Positions 42,969 to 52,170 of a stretch of 64,000 nt of DNA are shown piece after piece. The first letter of the stretch is position 1, and every line of letters starts with the position of its first letter. The position numbers and the translations under genes are program-made. Where the stretch lies: assembly GCA_910575265.1 (NCBI GenBank), contig CAJTEA010000008.1:62001-126000 (forward strand). The letters run 5' to 3'. Below the pieces are notes generated by a model. That model saw only the letters and a list, made by a program, of their open reading frames with translations, was not told the DNA's origin and made no database searches. The stretch comes from Oscillospiraceae bacterium. Lineage in GTDB: Bacteria; Bacillota; Clostridia; Oscillospirales; Oscillospiraceae.

Positions 42969-44033
42969 ATGAGACAGATGAAAAGTGACCAGGTGGTGCG
43001 GCAGCTCAGAGAACTGTACCGCCGCTATGGATATAACCAGTATAGAATGAGCAAATTTGAGCCTTACGACCTCTACGTGCGGAACAAGAGCTTTCTGGTC
43101 AGCGAGGATATTTTGACTTTTACCGACGCCGACGGGCGGCTGATGGCGCTGAAACCGGATGTGACCCTCTCCATTGTGAAGAACGTCAGGGAAGGGGATG
43201 GGCTGCAAAAGGTTTATTACAGCGAAAATGTCTACCGCACCTCCCCTATGACCCGGGGGTTTCGGGAAATTATGCAGACGGGCCTGGAGTGTGTGGGAGA
43301 GATCGACCTGGTGGCTATGGGCGAGGTGCTGCTGCTGGCGGCCAGGAGCCTGGAGACCATCAGCGGAGACTATCTTCTGGACGTCAGCCACCTGGGCTTT
43401 GTGGCCGGACTGCTGGACAGCGCCGAGGTGCCCCGGGACTGCCGGGGAGCGCTGCTGAAGCGGATGGGGGAGAAAAATGTCGCCGCTCTGGGCCAGCTGT
43501 GCCGGGAGTTGGGGCTGGACCCGGAGGCGTCTCAGGACCTGTGCCGGATGACCGAGCTGTACGGCCCGCCCCAGGAGCTGCTGCCGGAACTGGAGGAGAT
43601 GATTCGGGGGGAACGGATGGCCGGGGCCCTTGCGGAACTGCGGGATGTCTGCGCTCTGGTTCCGGATGGAAATCTGCGGCTGGACTTCTCTGTGGTCAAC
43701 AACATGGAGTACTACAACGGATTTATCTTCCGGGGGTATCTGCCGGGACTGCCCAGCGGCGTGCTCTCCGGCGGGCGATACGACAATCTGCTTCACCAAA
43801 TGGGCCGGGGGGATGGAGCCATCGGCTTTGCCGTGTATATGAACCTGCTGGAGCGTCTGGAGGACCCGGGGGAGGACTTTGACGCGGACCTGCTGCTGCT
43901 GTACGACGACAGCACCCCCGCTCCCGCCGTCATACAGGAGGCCGAGCGCTGCCGCCAGGCGGGACAGAGCGTCCGGGTGGAGCGCGCTGTGCCGGAGGGG
44001 CTGTCGTTCCAAACGGTCCGAAAGGTGGGGTGA
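42969..44033 (+). CDS. hisZ: ATP phosphoribosyltransferase regulatory subunit HisZ
   Basis: A 354-residue protein like the catalytic core of histidyl-tRNA synthetase. Motif 2 remnant KVYYSENVYRTSPMTRGFRE and motif 3-like LSGGRYDNLLHQMG are visible, along with LRLDFSVVNNMEYYNGFIF. It has no anticodon-binding domain, as expected for HisZ. It activates short-form HisG, encoded next. First gene of the histidine operon; the ATG at 42969 follows GAGGAG. Confidence 0.92.
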   Translation: MRQMKSDQVVRQLRELYRRYGYNQYRMSKFEPYDLYVRNKSFLVSEDILTFTDADGRLMALKPDVTLSIVKNVREGDGLQKVYYSENVYRTSPMTRGFREIMQTGLECVGEIDLVAMGEVLLLAARSLETISGDYLLDVSHLGFVAGLLDSAEVPRDCRGALLKRMGEKNVAALGQLCRELGLDPEASQDLCRMTELYGPPQELLPELEEMIRGERMAGALAELRDVCALVPDGNLRLDFSVVNNMEYYNGFIFRGYLPGLPSGVLSGGRYDNLLHQMGRGDGAIGFAVYMNLLERLEDPGEDFDADLLLLYDDSTPAPAVIQEAERCRQAGQSVRVERAVPEGLSFQTVRKVG

Positions 44034-44041
44034 GGGCTATG

Positions 44042-44674
44042 ATGAATATTGCCCTGCCCAAGGGACGTTTGGGGGAGAAGGTCTATCAGATTCTGGAGGA
44101 GGCGGGCTATGCCTGCCCCTCTATCCGAGAGGAGAACCGGAAGCTTGTGTTTGAGAATCCGGAGACCGGTGTGCGCTATTTCTGGGTGAAGCCCAGCGAC
44201 GTAGCCATCTACGTGGAGCGGGCCGCCGCTGATATCGGCATCGCCGGTCGGGATATTTTGCTGGAGTACCAGCCGGAGGTCTATGAGCTGGCCGATCTGG
44301 GCGTGGGAAAGTGCCGGATGTGCGTGGCCGGGAAGAAGGGAGCCCGGGAGAGCCGGAACCAGACGCTGCGGGTGGCCACCAAGTTTCCAAAAATCGCCAA
44401 AAGCTACTACAGTGCCCTCAGCCGGGATATCGACATCATCAAACTCCACGGTTCCATCGAGCTGGCCCCTCTGCTGGGCCTGAGCGACGTAATTGTGGAC
44501 ATTGTGGAAACCGGGAAAACGCTGCTGGAAAACGACCTGGAGGTCAAGGAGACCATTGTGCCCATCAGCGCCCGGCTGATTGCCAACAAGGTGAGCTATA
44601 AATTCAACCATGAGGAGATTACCCGTCTGTGCCGGCGGGTGGACGGGTATCTGAATAAGGAGGCGGTTCGATGA
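44042..44674 (+). CDS. hisG: ATP phosphoribosyltransferase, short form
   Basis: A 210-residue enzyme catalysing the first step of histidine synthesis. It opens with NIALPKGRLGEK, then AAADIGIAGRDIL, RVATKFPKIAKSYY and the PRPP loop DIVETGKTLLEN. The lack of the C-terminal regulatory domain fits the HisZ-dependent form. The ATG at 44042 is preferred; one codon upstream is also ATG. The stop overlaps the hisC start, and no hisD lies between them. Confidence 0.94.
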   Translation: MNIALPKGRLGEKVYQILEEAGYACPSIREENRKLVFENPETGVRYFWVKPSDVAIYVERAAADIGIAGRDILLEYQPEVYELADLGVGKCRMCVAGKKGARESRNQTLRVATKFPKIAKSYYSALSRDIDIIKLHGSIELAPLLGLSDVIVDIVETGKTLLENDLEVKETIVPISARLIANKVSYKFNHEEITRLCRRVDGYLNKEAVR

Positions 44675-45735
44675 GCCGGTATATGAGAGCCTGTTTCGAC
44701 GGTCTGGAGGCCTACGTCCCCGGCGAGCAGCCCCAGGACAGGTCCTATGTGAAGCTGAATACCAACGAATCCCCTTTCCCGCCCGCGCCCGCCGTACTGG
44801 CGGCGGTGGACGCGGAGGTAAAAAACCTCCATCTCTACCCCGACCCGGAGGGCAGGGTGCTGAGGGAGAAGCTGGCGGAACAGTACGGCGTGAGGCCGGA
44901 GAACGTTTTTCTCGCCAACGGCTCCGACGAGCTGTTAAGCTTCGCCTTCCTGGCCTTCTGCGGCCGGGAGCGGCCTGTGGCCTTTCCCAACATCAGCTAT
45001 GGCTTCTATCCGGTGTACGCCAGCCTGTATCAGGTGCCCTATACCGAGATTCCGCTGCGGGAGGGCTTTGTGCTGGCGGCGGAGGACTACTGCGGCTTGA
45101 ATCGGAACATCGTCCTGGCCAATCCGAACGCTCCCACGGGCCGGGCCATTCCGGCGCGGGATATTGAGGAAATCGTCCGCGCCAACCCCGATCATGTGGT
45201 TCTCATCGACGAGGCGTATATCGACTTTGGCGGCGAGAGCTGCCTGCCCCTGATTCACAGGTATGACAATCTGCTGGTCTGCCAGACCTTTTCCAAGTTC
45301 CGCTCCTTGGCGGGGGGCCGTCTGGGCTACGCGCTGGCCAGCCAGGGCCTGATCGGGGATCTGGAGAAAATCAAATACTCCACCAACTCCTACAACGTCA
45401 ACCGCCTGACCCTGGCCGCCGCGGCAGCCACCCTGGACAGCGGCGGCTATTATGAGGAAAACGGGAAAAAAATCCAGGAGAACCGGGCCTATACCACCCA
45501 AGAGCTTGCCGGACTGGGCTTTGAGACCCTTCCCAGCGTGACCAACTTCATCTTCACCCGTTGTCCCGCGGTGGAGGGGGAAGCACTCTATCAGGCGCTG
45601 AAATCCAAAGGCGTTCTGGTGCGGCACTGGAATAAGCCCGAAATTGCCGATTGGTGCCGGGTCACTATCGGCACCCGGGAGCAGATGGATCTCTTCCTGG
45701 ACAAGGTTCGGGAGATTGTAAAGGAGGCGGGCTGA
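44671..45735 (+). CDS. hisC: Histidinol-phosphate aminotransferase
   Basis: A 354-residue PLP class I/II aminotransferase. Visible: KLNTNESPFPPAPAVL, FLANGSDELLSFAFL, LANPNAPTGRAIP, LIDEAYIDFGGES and the PLP lysine in FSKFRSLAGGRLGYAL. It converts imidazole-acetol phosphate to histidinol phosphate. The start overlaps hisG by four bases. Confidence 0.94.
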   Translation: MSRYMRACFDGLEAYVPGEQPQDRSYVKLNTNESPFPPAPAVLAAVDAEVKNLHLYPDPEGRVLREKLAEQYGVRPENVFLANGSDELLSFAFLAFCGRERPVAFPNISYGFYPVYASLYQVPYTEIPLREGFVLAAEDYCGLNRNIVLANPNAPTGRAIPARDIEEIVRANPDHVVLIDEAYIDFGGESCLPLIHRYDNLLVCQTFSKFRSLAGGRLGYALASQGLIGDLEKIKYSTNSYNVNRLTLAAAAATLDSGGYYEENGKKIQENRAYTTQELAGLGFETLPSVTNFIFTRCPAVEGEALYQALKSKGVLVRHWNKPEIADWCRVTIGTREQMDLFLDKVREIVKEAG

Positions 45736-45736
45736 G

Positions 45737-46324
45737 ATGCGCGAAGCGGAGCTGTCCCGCGCGACGGCGGAGACGAACATCACTCTGACCCTGAATCTGG
45801 ACGGTACAGGGCGAAGCGAAATTGACACCGGCTGTGGCTTTCTGGATCATATGCTTACCCTGTTTGCCCGCCATGGCCGGTTTGACCTGACGGTAACCTG
45901 TGAGGGCGACACCTGGGTGGACGACCATCACACTGTGGAGGACACCGGCATCTGTCTGGGGGATGCCTTTGCCCGGGCCCTGGGGGACAGGCGGGGGATT
46001 GTCCGCTACGGCTCCTGTACGCTCCCCATGGACGAGGCCCTGATCCTCACCGCCGTGGACATCAGCGGACGGGGGATGCTGTGCTATGGGCTGGACGTCC
46101 CCACCCAGAAGGTGGGCCAATTCGATACCGAGCTGACCAAAGAATTTCTGATCGCCTTTGCCCGCCGGGCGGATATGACCGTCCACGTGACCCAGCTGGC
46201 GGGGGAGAACAGCCACCACATCATTGAGGGCGCGTTCAAAAGCCTGGCCCGCTCTTTGGGGACGGCTGTGTCCATTGACCCCCGTTTTTCCCAGGAAATT
46301 CCCTCCACCAAGGGGGTGCTGTGA
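45737..46324 (+). CDS. hisB: Imidazoleglycerol-phosphate dehydratase
   Basis: A 195-residue single-function enzyme with the two His-rich manganese-binding motifs: GCGFLDHMLTLFARHGRF with DDHHTVEDTGICLG, and the repeat MTVHVTQLAGENSHHIIEGA. No phosphatase domain is fused; a separate PHP phosphatase closes the operon. Confidence 0.96.
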   Translation: MREAELSRATAETNITLTLNLDGTGRSEIDTGCGFLDHMLTLFARHGRFDLTVTCEGDTWVDDHHTVEDTGICLGDAFARALGDRRGIVRYGSCTLPMDEALILTAVDISGRGMLCYGLDVPTQKVGQFDTELTKEFLIAFARRADMTVHVTQLAGENSHHIIEGAFKSLARSLGTAVSIDPRFSQEIPSTKGVL

Positions 46325-46941
46325 TGCTAGCCATTGTGGACTACGGCGTGGGCAATCTGTTCTCCCTGACCTGCTCCCTGAACGCCATCGGCGTGGAGGC
46401 TGTGGTCACTGGGGACGAGGCGGTTTTGGCCCGGGCGGACCGGGTGATCCTCCCCGGCGTGGGGGCCTTTGGGGACGCGGCGGATGCCCTGCGCCGCCGC
46501 GGTCTGGACCGTGTAGTGCTCCGGGAGGTGGAAAAAGGCAAACCGCTGCTGGGCATCTGCCTGGGGATGCAGCTCCTCTTTGACTACAGCGTTGAGTACG
46601 GACGGCACCGGGGCCTGGGGCTGATTCCCGGTTCGGTCCAGCCCATCCGGCCTGTGGTCCCGGAGGAGTACAAGGTGCCCCACATCGGCTGGAACGCCCT
46701 TCATTTTCCCAAAGACAGGCCGGTCAGCCCCCTGTTCCGCTACATCAAGGAGGGGGAGTGCGTCTATTTTGTTCACTCCTTCTATGGGACGGACTGTGAA
46801 CCAAACACCATCGCCACCGCTGAGTACGGCCCGGAGCTGACGGCGGCGGTGGCCAGGGACAACGTGTACGGCGCCCAGTTCCACCCGGAGAAAAGCGGGC
46901 GGACAGGGCTCAACATATTAAAAGCATTTTGTGAATTATAA
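46324..46941 (+). CDS. hisH: Imidazole glycerol phosphate synthase subunit HisH
   Basis: A 205-residue class I glutamine amidotransferase. Nucleophile in LLGICLGMQLLF, His and Glu in YGAQFHPEKSG; it opens with IVDYGVGNLFSL. It delivers ammonia to HisF. The start ATG shares a base with the hisB stop codon. Confidence 0.96.
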   Translation: MLAIVDYGVGNLFSLTCSLNAIGVEAVVTGDEAVLARADRVILPGVGAFGDAADALRRRGLDRVVLREVEKGKPLLGICLGMQLLFDYSVEYGRHRGLGLIPGSVQPIRPVVPEEYKVPHIGWNALHFPKDRPVSPLFRYIKEGECVYFVHSFYGTDCEPNTIATAEYGPELTAAVARDNVYGAQFHPEKSGRTGLNILKAFCEL

Positions 46942-46953
46942 GGAGGAATTTTT

Positions 46954-47673
46954 ATGATTATCATTCCCGCGATTGATCTGAAGGACGGCAAGGTGGTTCG
47001 TCTGTTAAAGGGCGACTTTAACACGGCGCGGCAGGTGGCGGAGGACCCGGTGGAGACCGCCAGAGCCTTCCGCGAGGCCGGGGCCCGGTATCTCCACATT
47101 GTGGACCTGGACGGCTCCAGAGACGGTGTGCGGAAGAATACCGAGCTGGTCCGGGCGGTGGTTCAGGTGGGCCTGAAAACCGAGCTGGGCGGCGGCATCC
47201 GCTCTATGAAGGACCTGGAGGAGGTCTTTGCCCTGGGAATCTGGCGGGCTGTCATCGGCTCAGCCGCGGTCAGCGATCCGGAGTTTGTCAAGGCGGCGGT
47301 GGAGCGGTACGGCCCCGAGCGCATCGCTGTGGGGGTGGACGCCAAGGACGGTCTGGTCCGCACAGCTGGCTGGGTGAAGGAGGAGGGAGTCCACTACCTG
47401 GACTTCGCCAAGCGGATGGAGGCCCTGGGGGTCAAAAACCTGATCTTCACCGACATCGACACCGACGGAATGCAGACCGGCCCCTCCTTCGCTCGGCTGC
47501 AGTTCCTGCGGGACAAGGTAAGCTGTTCGGTCACCACCGCCGGCGGCGTGTCCTCCAATGCGGATTTGCAGGCCCTGAACCGTATGGGGGTTGAGGCTGT
47601 GATTGTGGGCAAATCCTGGTATGTGGGCGCTCTGGACCTGGAGCGGGCCATCCGGGAGGCTGGTCCCCAGTGA
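46954..47673 (+). CDS. hisA: ProFAR isomerase HisA
   Basis: A 239-residue half-barrel-repeat TIM barrel: IIPAIDLKDGKVVRLLKGDF with catalytic Asp8, and the second Asp in IFTDIDTDGMQTGP; phosphate sites GGGIRS and TAGGVSS. AAGGAGG precedes the ATG; the stop overlaps hisF. Confidence 0.96.
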   Translation: MIIIPAIDLKDGKVVRLLKGDFNTARQVAEDPVETARAFREAGARYLHIVDLDGSRDGVRKNTELVRAVVQVGLKTELGGGIRSMKDLEEVFALGIWRAVIGSAAVSDPEFVKAAVERYGPERIAVGVDAKDGLVRTAGWVKEEGVHYLDFAKRMEALGVKNLIFTDIDTDGMQTGPSFARLQFLRDKVSCSVTTAGGVSSNADLQALNRMGVEAVIVGKSWYVGALDLERAIREAGPQ

Positions 47674-48428
47674 TTACCAAGCGGATCATCCCCTGTCTGG
47701 ACGTAAAGGACGGCCGGGTGGTGAAGGGGGTGAACTTCCAGGGGCTGGCCGATGTGGATTCCCCGGTGGAGCTGGCGAAATTTTACAGCGGCTGCGGGGC
47801 GGATGAGCTGGTTTTTTACGACATCGCCGCCTCCGCCGAGGGCCGGGCCCTGTTCACCGACAGTTTGACCCAGGTGGCCTCCTCAGTCTTTATCCCCCTC
47901 ACTGTGGGAGGCGGCATCAACACCATGGACGACTTCGACCGGGTGCTGAAATGCGGCGCGGACAAGGTGAGTGTCAACTCCGGGGCTATCCGGGACCCCT
48001 CCCTGATCCGTCAGGCGGCGAAGCGCTACGGGGACCAGTGCGTGGTACTCAGCGTAGACGCCAGGCGGGTGGCGGGGCAGTTCCGGGTATTCGCCAAGGG
48101 TGGCCGTGTGGACACAGGTCTGGACGCGATCGAGTGGATCAGGTCCGGCGTGGACAGCGGAGCGGGAGAGATTGTCCTGAACAGCATTGACACCGACGGC
48201 GTGAGAGACGGCTTCGACTTGGAGATGCTGCGGGCGGTCTGCGATGTGGTGGACGTGCCGGTGATCGCCTCCGGCGGGGCCGGGTCCGTGGACCACTTTG
48301 TCAGCCTCTTTCGGAGCCTGCCTAAGGTGGACGCCGGTCTGGCCGCGTCGATTTTCCACTATGGGGAGGCGCGTATTCCGGAGCTGAAGCAGGCGCTGGC
48401 GGCGGAGGGAATTCCCATGCGGTTGTAA
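47670..48428 (+). CDS. hisF: Imidazole glycerol phosphate synthase subunit HisF
   Basis: A 252-residue TIM barrel cyclase: [19 protein letters not shown] (catalytic Asp), [21 protein letters not shown] and [14 protein letters not shown] (second Asp), [11 protein letters not shown]. It starts at a GTG overlapping the hisA stop. It completes the glutamine amidotransferase with HisH. Confidence 0.96.
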   Translation: MITKRIIPCLDVKDGRVVKGVNFQGLADVDSPVELAKFYSGCGADELVFYDIAASAEGRALFTDSLTQVASSVFIPLTVGGGINTMDDFDRVLKCGADKVSVNSGAIRDPSLIRQAAKRYGDQCVVLSVDARRVAGQFRVFAKGGRVDTGLDAIEWIRSGVDSGAGEIVLNSIDTDGVRDGFDLEMLRAVCDVVDVPVIASGGAGSVDHFVSLFRSLPKVDAGLAASIFHYGEARIPELKQALAAEGIPMRL

Positions 48429-48449
48429 AAAAGCGGAAAGTGTGATAAC

Positions 48450-49097
48450 ATGCTGAATATTGACCAGTTAAAATTTGACGGACAGGGTCTGATCCCCGCC
48501 ATTACGGTGGACGCCTCCAGCGGCAGGGTGCTGACCCTGGCTTACATGAACCGGGAGAGCCTGGAAATCAGTATGCGGGAGGGCCGGACCTGCTTCTGGT
48601 CCCGGTCCCGCCGGGAGCTGTGGCGGAAGGGGGAGACCAGCGGCAACGTCCAGCACATCGTGGACATCACCGCCGACTGCGACCGGGACGCTCTGGTGGT
48701 CCGGGTGAACAAGGACGGCCCCGCCTGCCATCTGGGGACGGATTCCTGCTTCAATGACAGAGTTTTTGTCCGTGAGGCGGCGGAGCCTTTTTCGGTAAAA
48801 GGTCTGTATGACCTACTGAAAGGAAGGAAGGCCGGCCTGCCTGCGGGCTCCTACACCACCTATCTGTTTCAGAAGGGGATCGACAAGATTCTGAAGAAGG
48901 TGGGGGAGGAGTGTACCGAGGTCATTATAGCGGGCAAGGCGGGGGACAAGCGGGAGACGATCTATGAGATTGGCGATTTGATGTACCATGTGATGGTGCT
49001 GATGGTGGAAATGGGCATCTCAGTGGACGATGTGCTGGCGGAACTGGCCTCCCGCCATGTGATCGACCATAAGGTGAAGCAGGAGAAGATGACATGA
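48450..49097 (+). CDS. hisIE: Bifunctional phosphoribosyl-AMP cyclohydrolase / phosphoribosyl-ATP pyrophosphatase
   Basis: A 215-residue fusion. The HisI half (about 1-110) has [34 protein letters not shown] and zinc cysteines in DCDRDALVV and GTDSCF. The HisE half (about 115-205) has [20 protein letters not shown] and [19 protein letters not shown]. It performs the second and third steps of the pathway. Confidence 0.95.
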   Translation: MLNIDQLKFDGQGLIPAITVDASSGRVLTLAYMNRESLEISMREGRTCFWSRSRRELWRKGETSGNVQHIVDITADCDRDALVVRVNKDGPACHLGTDSCFNDRVFVREAAEPFSVKGLYDLLKGRKAGLPAGSYTTYLFQKGIDKILKKVGEECTEVIIAGKAGDKRETIYEIGDLMYHVMVLMVEMGISVDDVLAELASRHVIDHKVKQEKMT

Positions 49098-49912
49098 TTC
49101 AAAACCTTCACACCCATACCAGTTTCTGCGACGGAAGGAACTCCCCGGAGGAGATAATCCATGAGGCGATTCGGCTGGGAATGGATTCCCTGGGCTTTTC
49201 CAGCCACGCCCCCTGTCCTGTTCCGGAGGACAGCGCGGGTATGAAGCCGGATGACGTACCCGCTTACCGGGCGGAAATCCTCCGGCTGCGGGAGAAGTAC
49301 GCCGGCCGGCTGAACATCTTCCTGGGGCTGGAGCGGGACTTTTTCTTCTTCCCTGACGGAGACGGCTGGGACTATGTCATCGGCTCAGTCCACTATGTGG
49401 AGAAGGAGGGCAGGGCGCTGCCGGTGGATTATCTCCCGGAGGAGTTTTCCCGAACCGTGTTCCAGTATTATGGCGGGGACTACTATGCCTTCGCGGAGGA
49501 TTACTACCGGCTGGTGGGCGGGATCGCGGAGCGGACCGGCTGTCAGATTGTGGGCCACTTCGACCTGATTACCAAGTTTAACGAGGGGGACAAGCTCTTC
49601 GATACCAGTCACCCCCGGTATGTGAACGCCGCCCTGGGGGCCCTGGAGCGGCTGGCTGGCCGGGATGTGATCTTCGAGATCAATACCGGGGCCATGTCCA
49701 GAGGATACCGGAGCGAGCCATACCCCGCCCCGGCGCTTCTCCGGGCCATGCGTGATATGGGGCTCCCCATCTGTATCACCAGCGACAGCCACAGCGCCGG
49801 GACGCTTCTCCACGCCTTTCCCCAGGCGGTGGAGCTGGCCCGAAGCTGCGGCTATCGGGAACAGATGGTGTTGACCCGGCAGGGCTTTCAGCCGGTGGAG
49901 CTGACGAACTGA
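49094..49912 (+). CDS. hisK: Histidinol-phosphatase, PHP family
   Basis: A 272-residue metal-dependent phosphatase of the PHP superfamily (HisK/HisJ type). Metal ligands in [40 protein letters not shown] and ITSDSHSAG. It would hydrolyse histidinol phosphate, supplying the phosphatase step missing from the single-function HisB. It overlaps hisIE by four bases (ATGA) and ends the operon. Confidence 0.9.
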   Translation: MIQNLHTHTSFCDGRNSPEEIIHEAIRLGMDSLGFSSHAPCPVPEDSAGMKPDDVPAYRAEILRLREKYAGRLNIFLGLERDFFFFPDGDGWDYVIGSVHYVEKEGRALPVDYLPEEFSRTVFQYYGGDYYAFAEDYYRLVGGIAERTGCQIVGHFDLITKFNEGDKLFDTSHPRYVNAALGALERLAGRDVIFEINTGAMSRGYRSEPYPAPALLRAMRDMGLPICITSDSHSAGTLLHAFPQAVELARSCGYREQMVLTRQGFQPVELTN

Positions 49913-49973
49913 ACACAGAAACAGCATAGGGACGTGCCGGAACCGAATAAGGTAGGGCGGAGGTGTTATAACT

Positions 49974-50180
49974 ATGCTCTCGCCAGTAATCTACCTTATG
50001 ATGAACGGATTGTTTTTTACTCTGCGCCTGTCCGGGGGCAGCGGATCGTTTCCCAGGCCTTTGAAGCCGGCGGAGGAAAAGGAGTATCTGGAGCGCTGCG
50101 CGCGAGGGGATCTGGAGGCCCGAAACATCCTTGTGGAGCATAATTTGCGTCTGGTGGCGCACATTGTAAACAAGGAGTGA
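49974..50180 (+). pseudogene. sigK: 5' fragment of sporulation sigma factor gene sigK (interrupted)
   Basis: The 68-codon frame begins with a hydrophobic pro-sequence (MLSPVIYLMMNGLFFTLRL), then FPRPLKPAEEKEYLERCARG and ARNILVEHNLRLVAHIV. This is the N-terminal part of pro-sigma-K up to the start of region 2. After HIV the similarity stops (expected KKFENTG...) and a stop codon comes three codons later. GGAGG precedes the ATG. The break coincides with the end of a convergent serine recombinase gene, as in the Bacillus and Clostridioides skin elements, where excision in the mother cell restores sigK. The 3' part is not in this window. Confidence 0.85.
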
Positions 50181-51798
50181 AGCGAAAGGAGAAATTTTTC
50201 CGGTGAAAAATGACCCCGCGGGGGCCGCCGAATTTCAGGTGGATGTCTAAATAAAGCTCTTCCTTGGTACTGCCTTTTTTGACTATGATCTTGTCTAAAA
50301 TGGTGGTAACCAGGGCGGAGTTGATCCTGTTTTGGAACGTTAGCTCCTCTTCCAGAGCGGATCGGATTTCCTCCAGCTGTGCCGCCGTCTGCTGTCCTTT
50401 TTCCGCCTCCGTCTGGAGCTCCGCCAGTTTTTCCTCCAGGGCCTTGGCCTGTTGATTGAAACCGTCGTTGCGCCGCTTAAACTCCGCCGTGGAGATGACG
50501 CCCTCGATGCTCATCTCCAGCAGGCGGTCTTTTTTTGCCTGGATGGCGGATAAATCTTCCTCAACGCGCCGGATGTCCTGGGTGTAGTCGCGCTCATCGG
50601 GGACGGATTGGAGGACAGTCACTACGGCGTCAATGATGGCCTGCTTGTTCTGGGTCATCTGGTCAAAGATTCGCGCCATGATTTGATCCAATTCTGTTGT
50701 TCTCAGCTGAGGCGCGGAGCAGGCCGCCCGGCCCCGGTTCCGGTAGACCCGGCACTGCCAGACCTCCCTCTCGCCTTTGGAGCTTTTCAGCACCTGCCGG
50801 TGGAAGCTGGCGTCATGTTCCTCGCAGAGGATCTTTCCGCTGTAGGGATAGCGGTTGTGGAACTCCGCCCCGCTCTGGTGAGCCATCATCTGTTTACTGC
50901 GCCGCCTGTAAAGGGCGTTAGCCCTGTTCCATAGCTCCTCTGACACGATGGCCGGGATAGCCGGGTCCGGATACATAATCCACTCACTCTCGTCCAGAAA
51001 AATTTTTCGTTTGCTGCGGTAGTCCACGGTTTGGGATTTATTGGCACAGTACCAGCCCTTGTATTTGGGGTTGCGGAGGATGTGCCGGATGGTCAGCACA
51101 TTGAAGGCGTTGCCCTTCCGACTGGTAAAGCCCTCGTCCAGAAGGGTCTGGGAGATACGCCGGATGCCCATCTGCTGGTTGGCGTAAAGGTCGAAGATCC
51201 GCCGCACCACCTGGGCTTCCGACTCGTTGATTGTGAGGATACAGTCTTTCTTGTCGTAGCCCCACAGTTTGTCGTTGCCCAGCACATGCCCGTTCTTGAT
51301 GGCCTGCCGGAAGCCGAACTTCAGCCGTTCCGACAGCTTGCGCACCTCGTCCTGGGCCACCCCGGCCATGACCACCAAACGGAACTCGCTGTCGCTGTCC
51401 AGAGTGTTGATGTTGTCGTTCTGGAACAGCACCCCCACGTCGTGCTCCAGCAGCTCCTGGGTGTATTTGATACTGTCCAGGGTGGAACGGGAAAAGCGGG
51501 ATATCTCTTTCGTGATGATGAAGTCGAACCGCCCCGCTTTGGCGTCCCTTATCATCCGCAAAAAGCTATCCCGCTTTTTCGTGCTGGTTCCGCTGATGCC
51601 CTCGTCAATATACCCCTCTATGTAAGTCCAGTTGGGCTTTGACTGAATCAACTCAGTATAGTATTGAATCTGGTTTTCCAGGCTGTTGATCTGCTCGTCC
51701 TTGTCGGTGGAGACCCGGGCGTAGAAGGTCACCCGTAAAGGCAGGTCAAAGATGGTTTTCCCGTTTCGCATCTCATTGCGTATTTTGAGCACATTCAT
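50017..51798 (-). CDS. Large serine recombinase, skin-element (SpoIVCA-like) type
   Basis: A 593-residue recombinase. Resolvase domain with the nucleophile in TFYARVSTDKDEQ and KEISRFSRSTLDSI; a recombinase domain follows (LDEGFTSRKGNAFNVLTIRH); then a zinc ribbon (ILCEEHDASF ... CSAPQL), a long coiled coil (about 400-490) and a C-terminal tail. The last 50 or so residues are read antisense through the sigK fragment and are rich in Pro and Ala, so the gene borrows its stop from the host gene. AAAGGAGGTGA precedes the ATG. It lies convergent to the sigK fragment as spoIVCA does to spoIVCB. Confidence 0.92.
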   Translation of the reverse strand: MNVLKIRNEMRNGKTIFDLPLRVTFYARVSTDKDEQINSLENQIQYYTELIQSKPNWTYIEGYIDEGISGTSTKKRDSFLRMIRDAKAGRFDFIITKEISRFSRSTLDSIKYTQELLEHDVGVLFQNDNINTLDSDSEFRLVVMAGVAQDEVRKLSERLKFGFRQAIKNGHVLGNDKLWGYDKKDCILTINESEAQVVRRIFDLYANQQMGIRRISQTLLDEGFTSRKGNAFNVLTIRHILRNPKYKGWYCANKSQTVDYRSKRKIFLDESEWIMYPDPAIPAIVSEELWNRANALYRRRSKQMMAHQSGAEFHNRYPYSGKILCEEHDASFHRQVLKSSKGEREVWQCRVYRNRGRAACSAPQLRTTELDQIMARIFDQMTQNKQAIIDAVVTVLQSVPDERDYTQDIRRVEEDLSAIQAKKDRLLEMSIEGVISTAEFKRRNDGFNQQAKALEEKLAELQTEAEKGQQTAAQLEEIRSALEEELTFQNRINSALVTTILDKIIVKKGSTKEELYLDIHLKFGGPRGVIFHRKNFSFRFTPCLQCAPPDANYAPQGCFGPPDPLARSAPDTPFPPPASKAWETIRCPRTGAE

Positions 51799-51967
51799 GT
51801 CCGCTCACCTCCTTTGTCAGGCCCGCGGGATACTGGAAAAATTCCGGAAAGTCTATCACAGAATGCGTCAAATCAACCGCCCTGGAATAGGTAGAATTTG
51901 ATATAAGACCAAGCGAATGGATATGGTCCAGCAGGACGCTGACCAGTTCTCGCTGCGCGCTCTCCAA
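51773..51967 (-). CDS. Small protein upstream of the sigK-side recombinase
   Basis: A 64-residue frame starting at a TTG with an AGGTGA site; it overlaps the recombinase start by 26 bases. Sequence features: LVSVLLDHIHSLGLISNSTY and DLTHSVIDFPEFFQYPAG. I recall similar short frames next to recombinases of gut Clostridia; it may be an accessory or directionality factor, but that is inference. Confidence 0.6.
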   Translation of the reverse strand: MESAQRELVSVLLDHIHSLGLISNSTYSRAVDLTHSVIDFPEFFQYPAGLTKEVSGHECAQNTQ

Positions 51968-52070
51968 GCTGCATCACCTCAGTTCATGAATATGTGGCGG
52001 AGATAAAAAAATGTCAGGCGGAGCGATTCCACTTTTCCACACTGAATGCTGTCATACCTCTCACCGCGGC

Positions 52071-52103
52071 AGCGGCCGGTTTCGGCTGGAACGGGCCGCT
52101 TTT
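52071..52103 (+). terminator. Hairpin isolating the Rrf2 operon
   Basis: AGCGGCC (52071-52077) and GGCCGCT (52094-52100) with a 16-base loop, then a short T run. No plus-strand gene lies directly upstream, so it probably blocks read-through into the Rrf2 promoter. Confidence 0.45.
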
Positions 52104-52142
52104 GTCAAAATGCTGAAAATAAAATTTTTATCTTAAATTAGA

Positions 52143-52170
52143 TTGACAAATTGAACAGACGCGGTATAAT
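52143..52170 (+). promoter_or_regulatory. Sigma-A promoter for the Rrf2-redox operon
   Basis: Consensus TTGACA (52143-52148), a 16-base spacer and consensus TATAAT (52165-52170): a strong promoter that would need repression. Confidence 0.85.
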
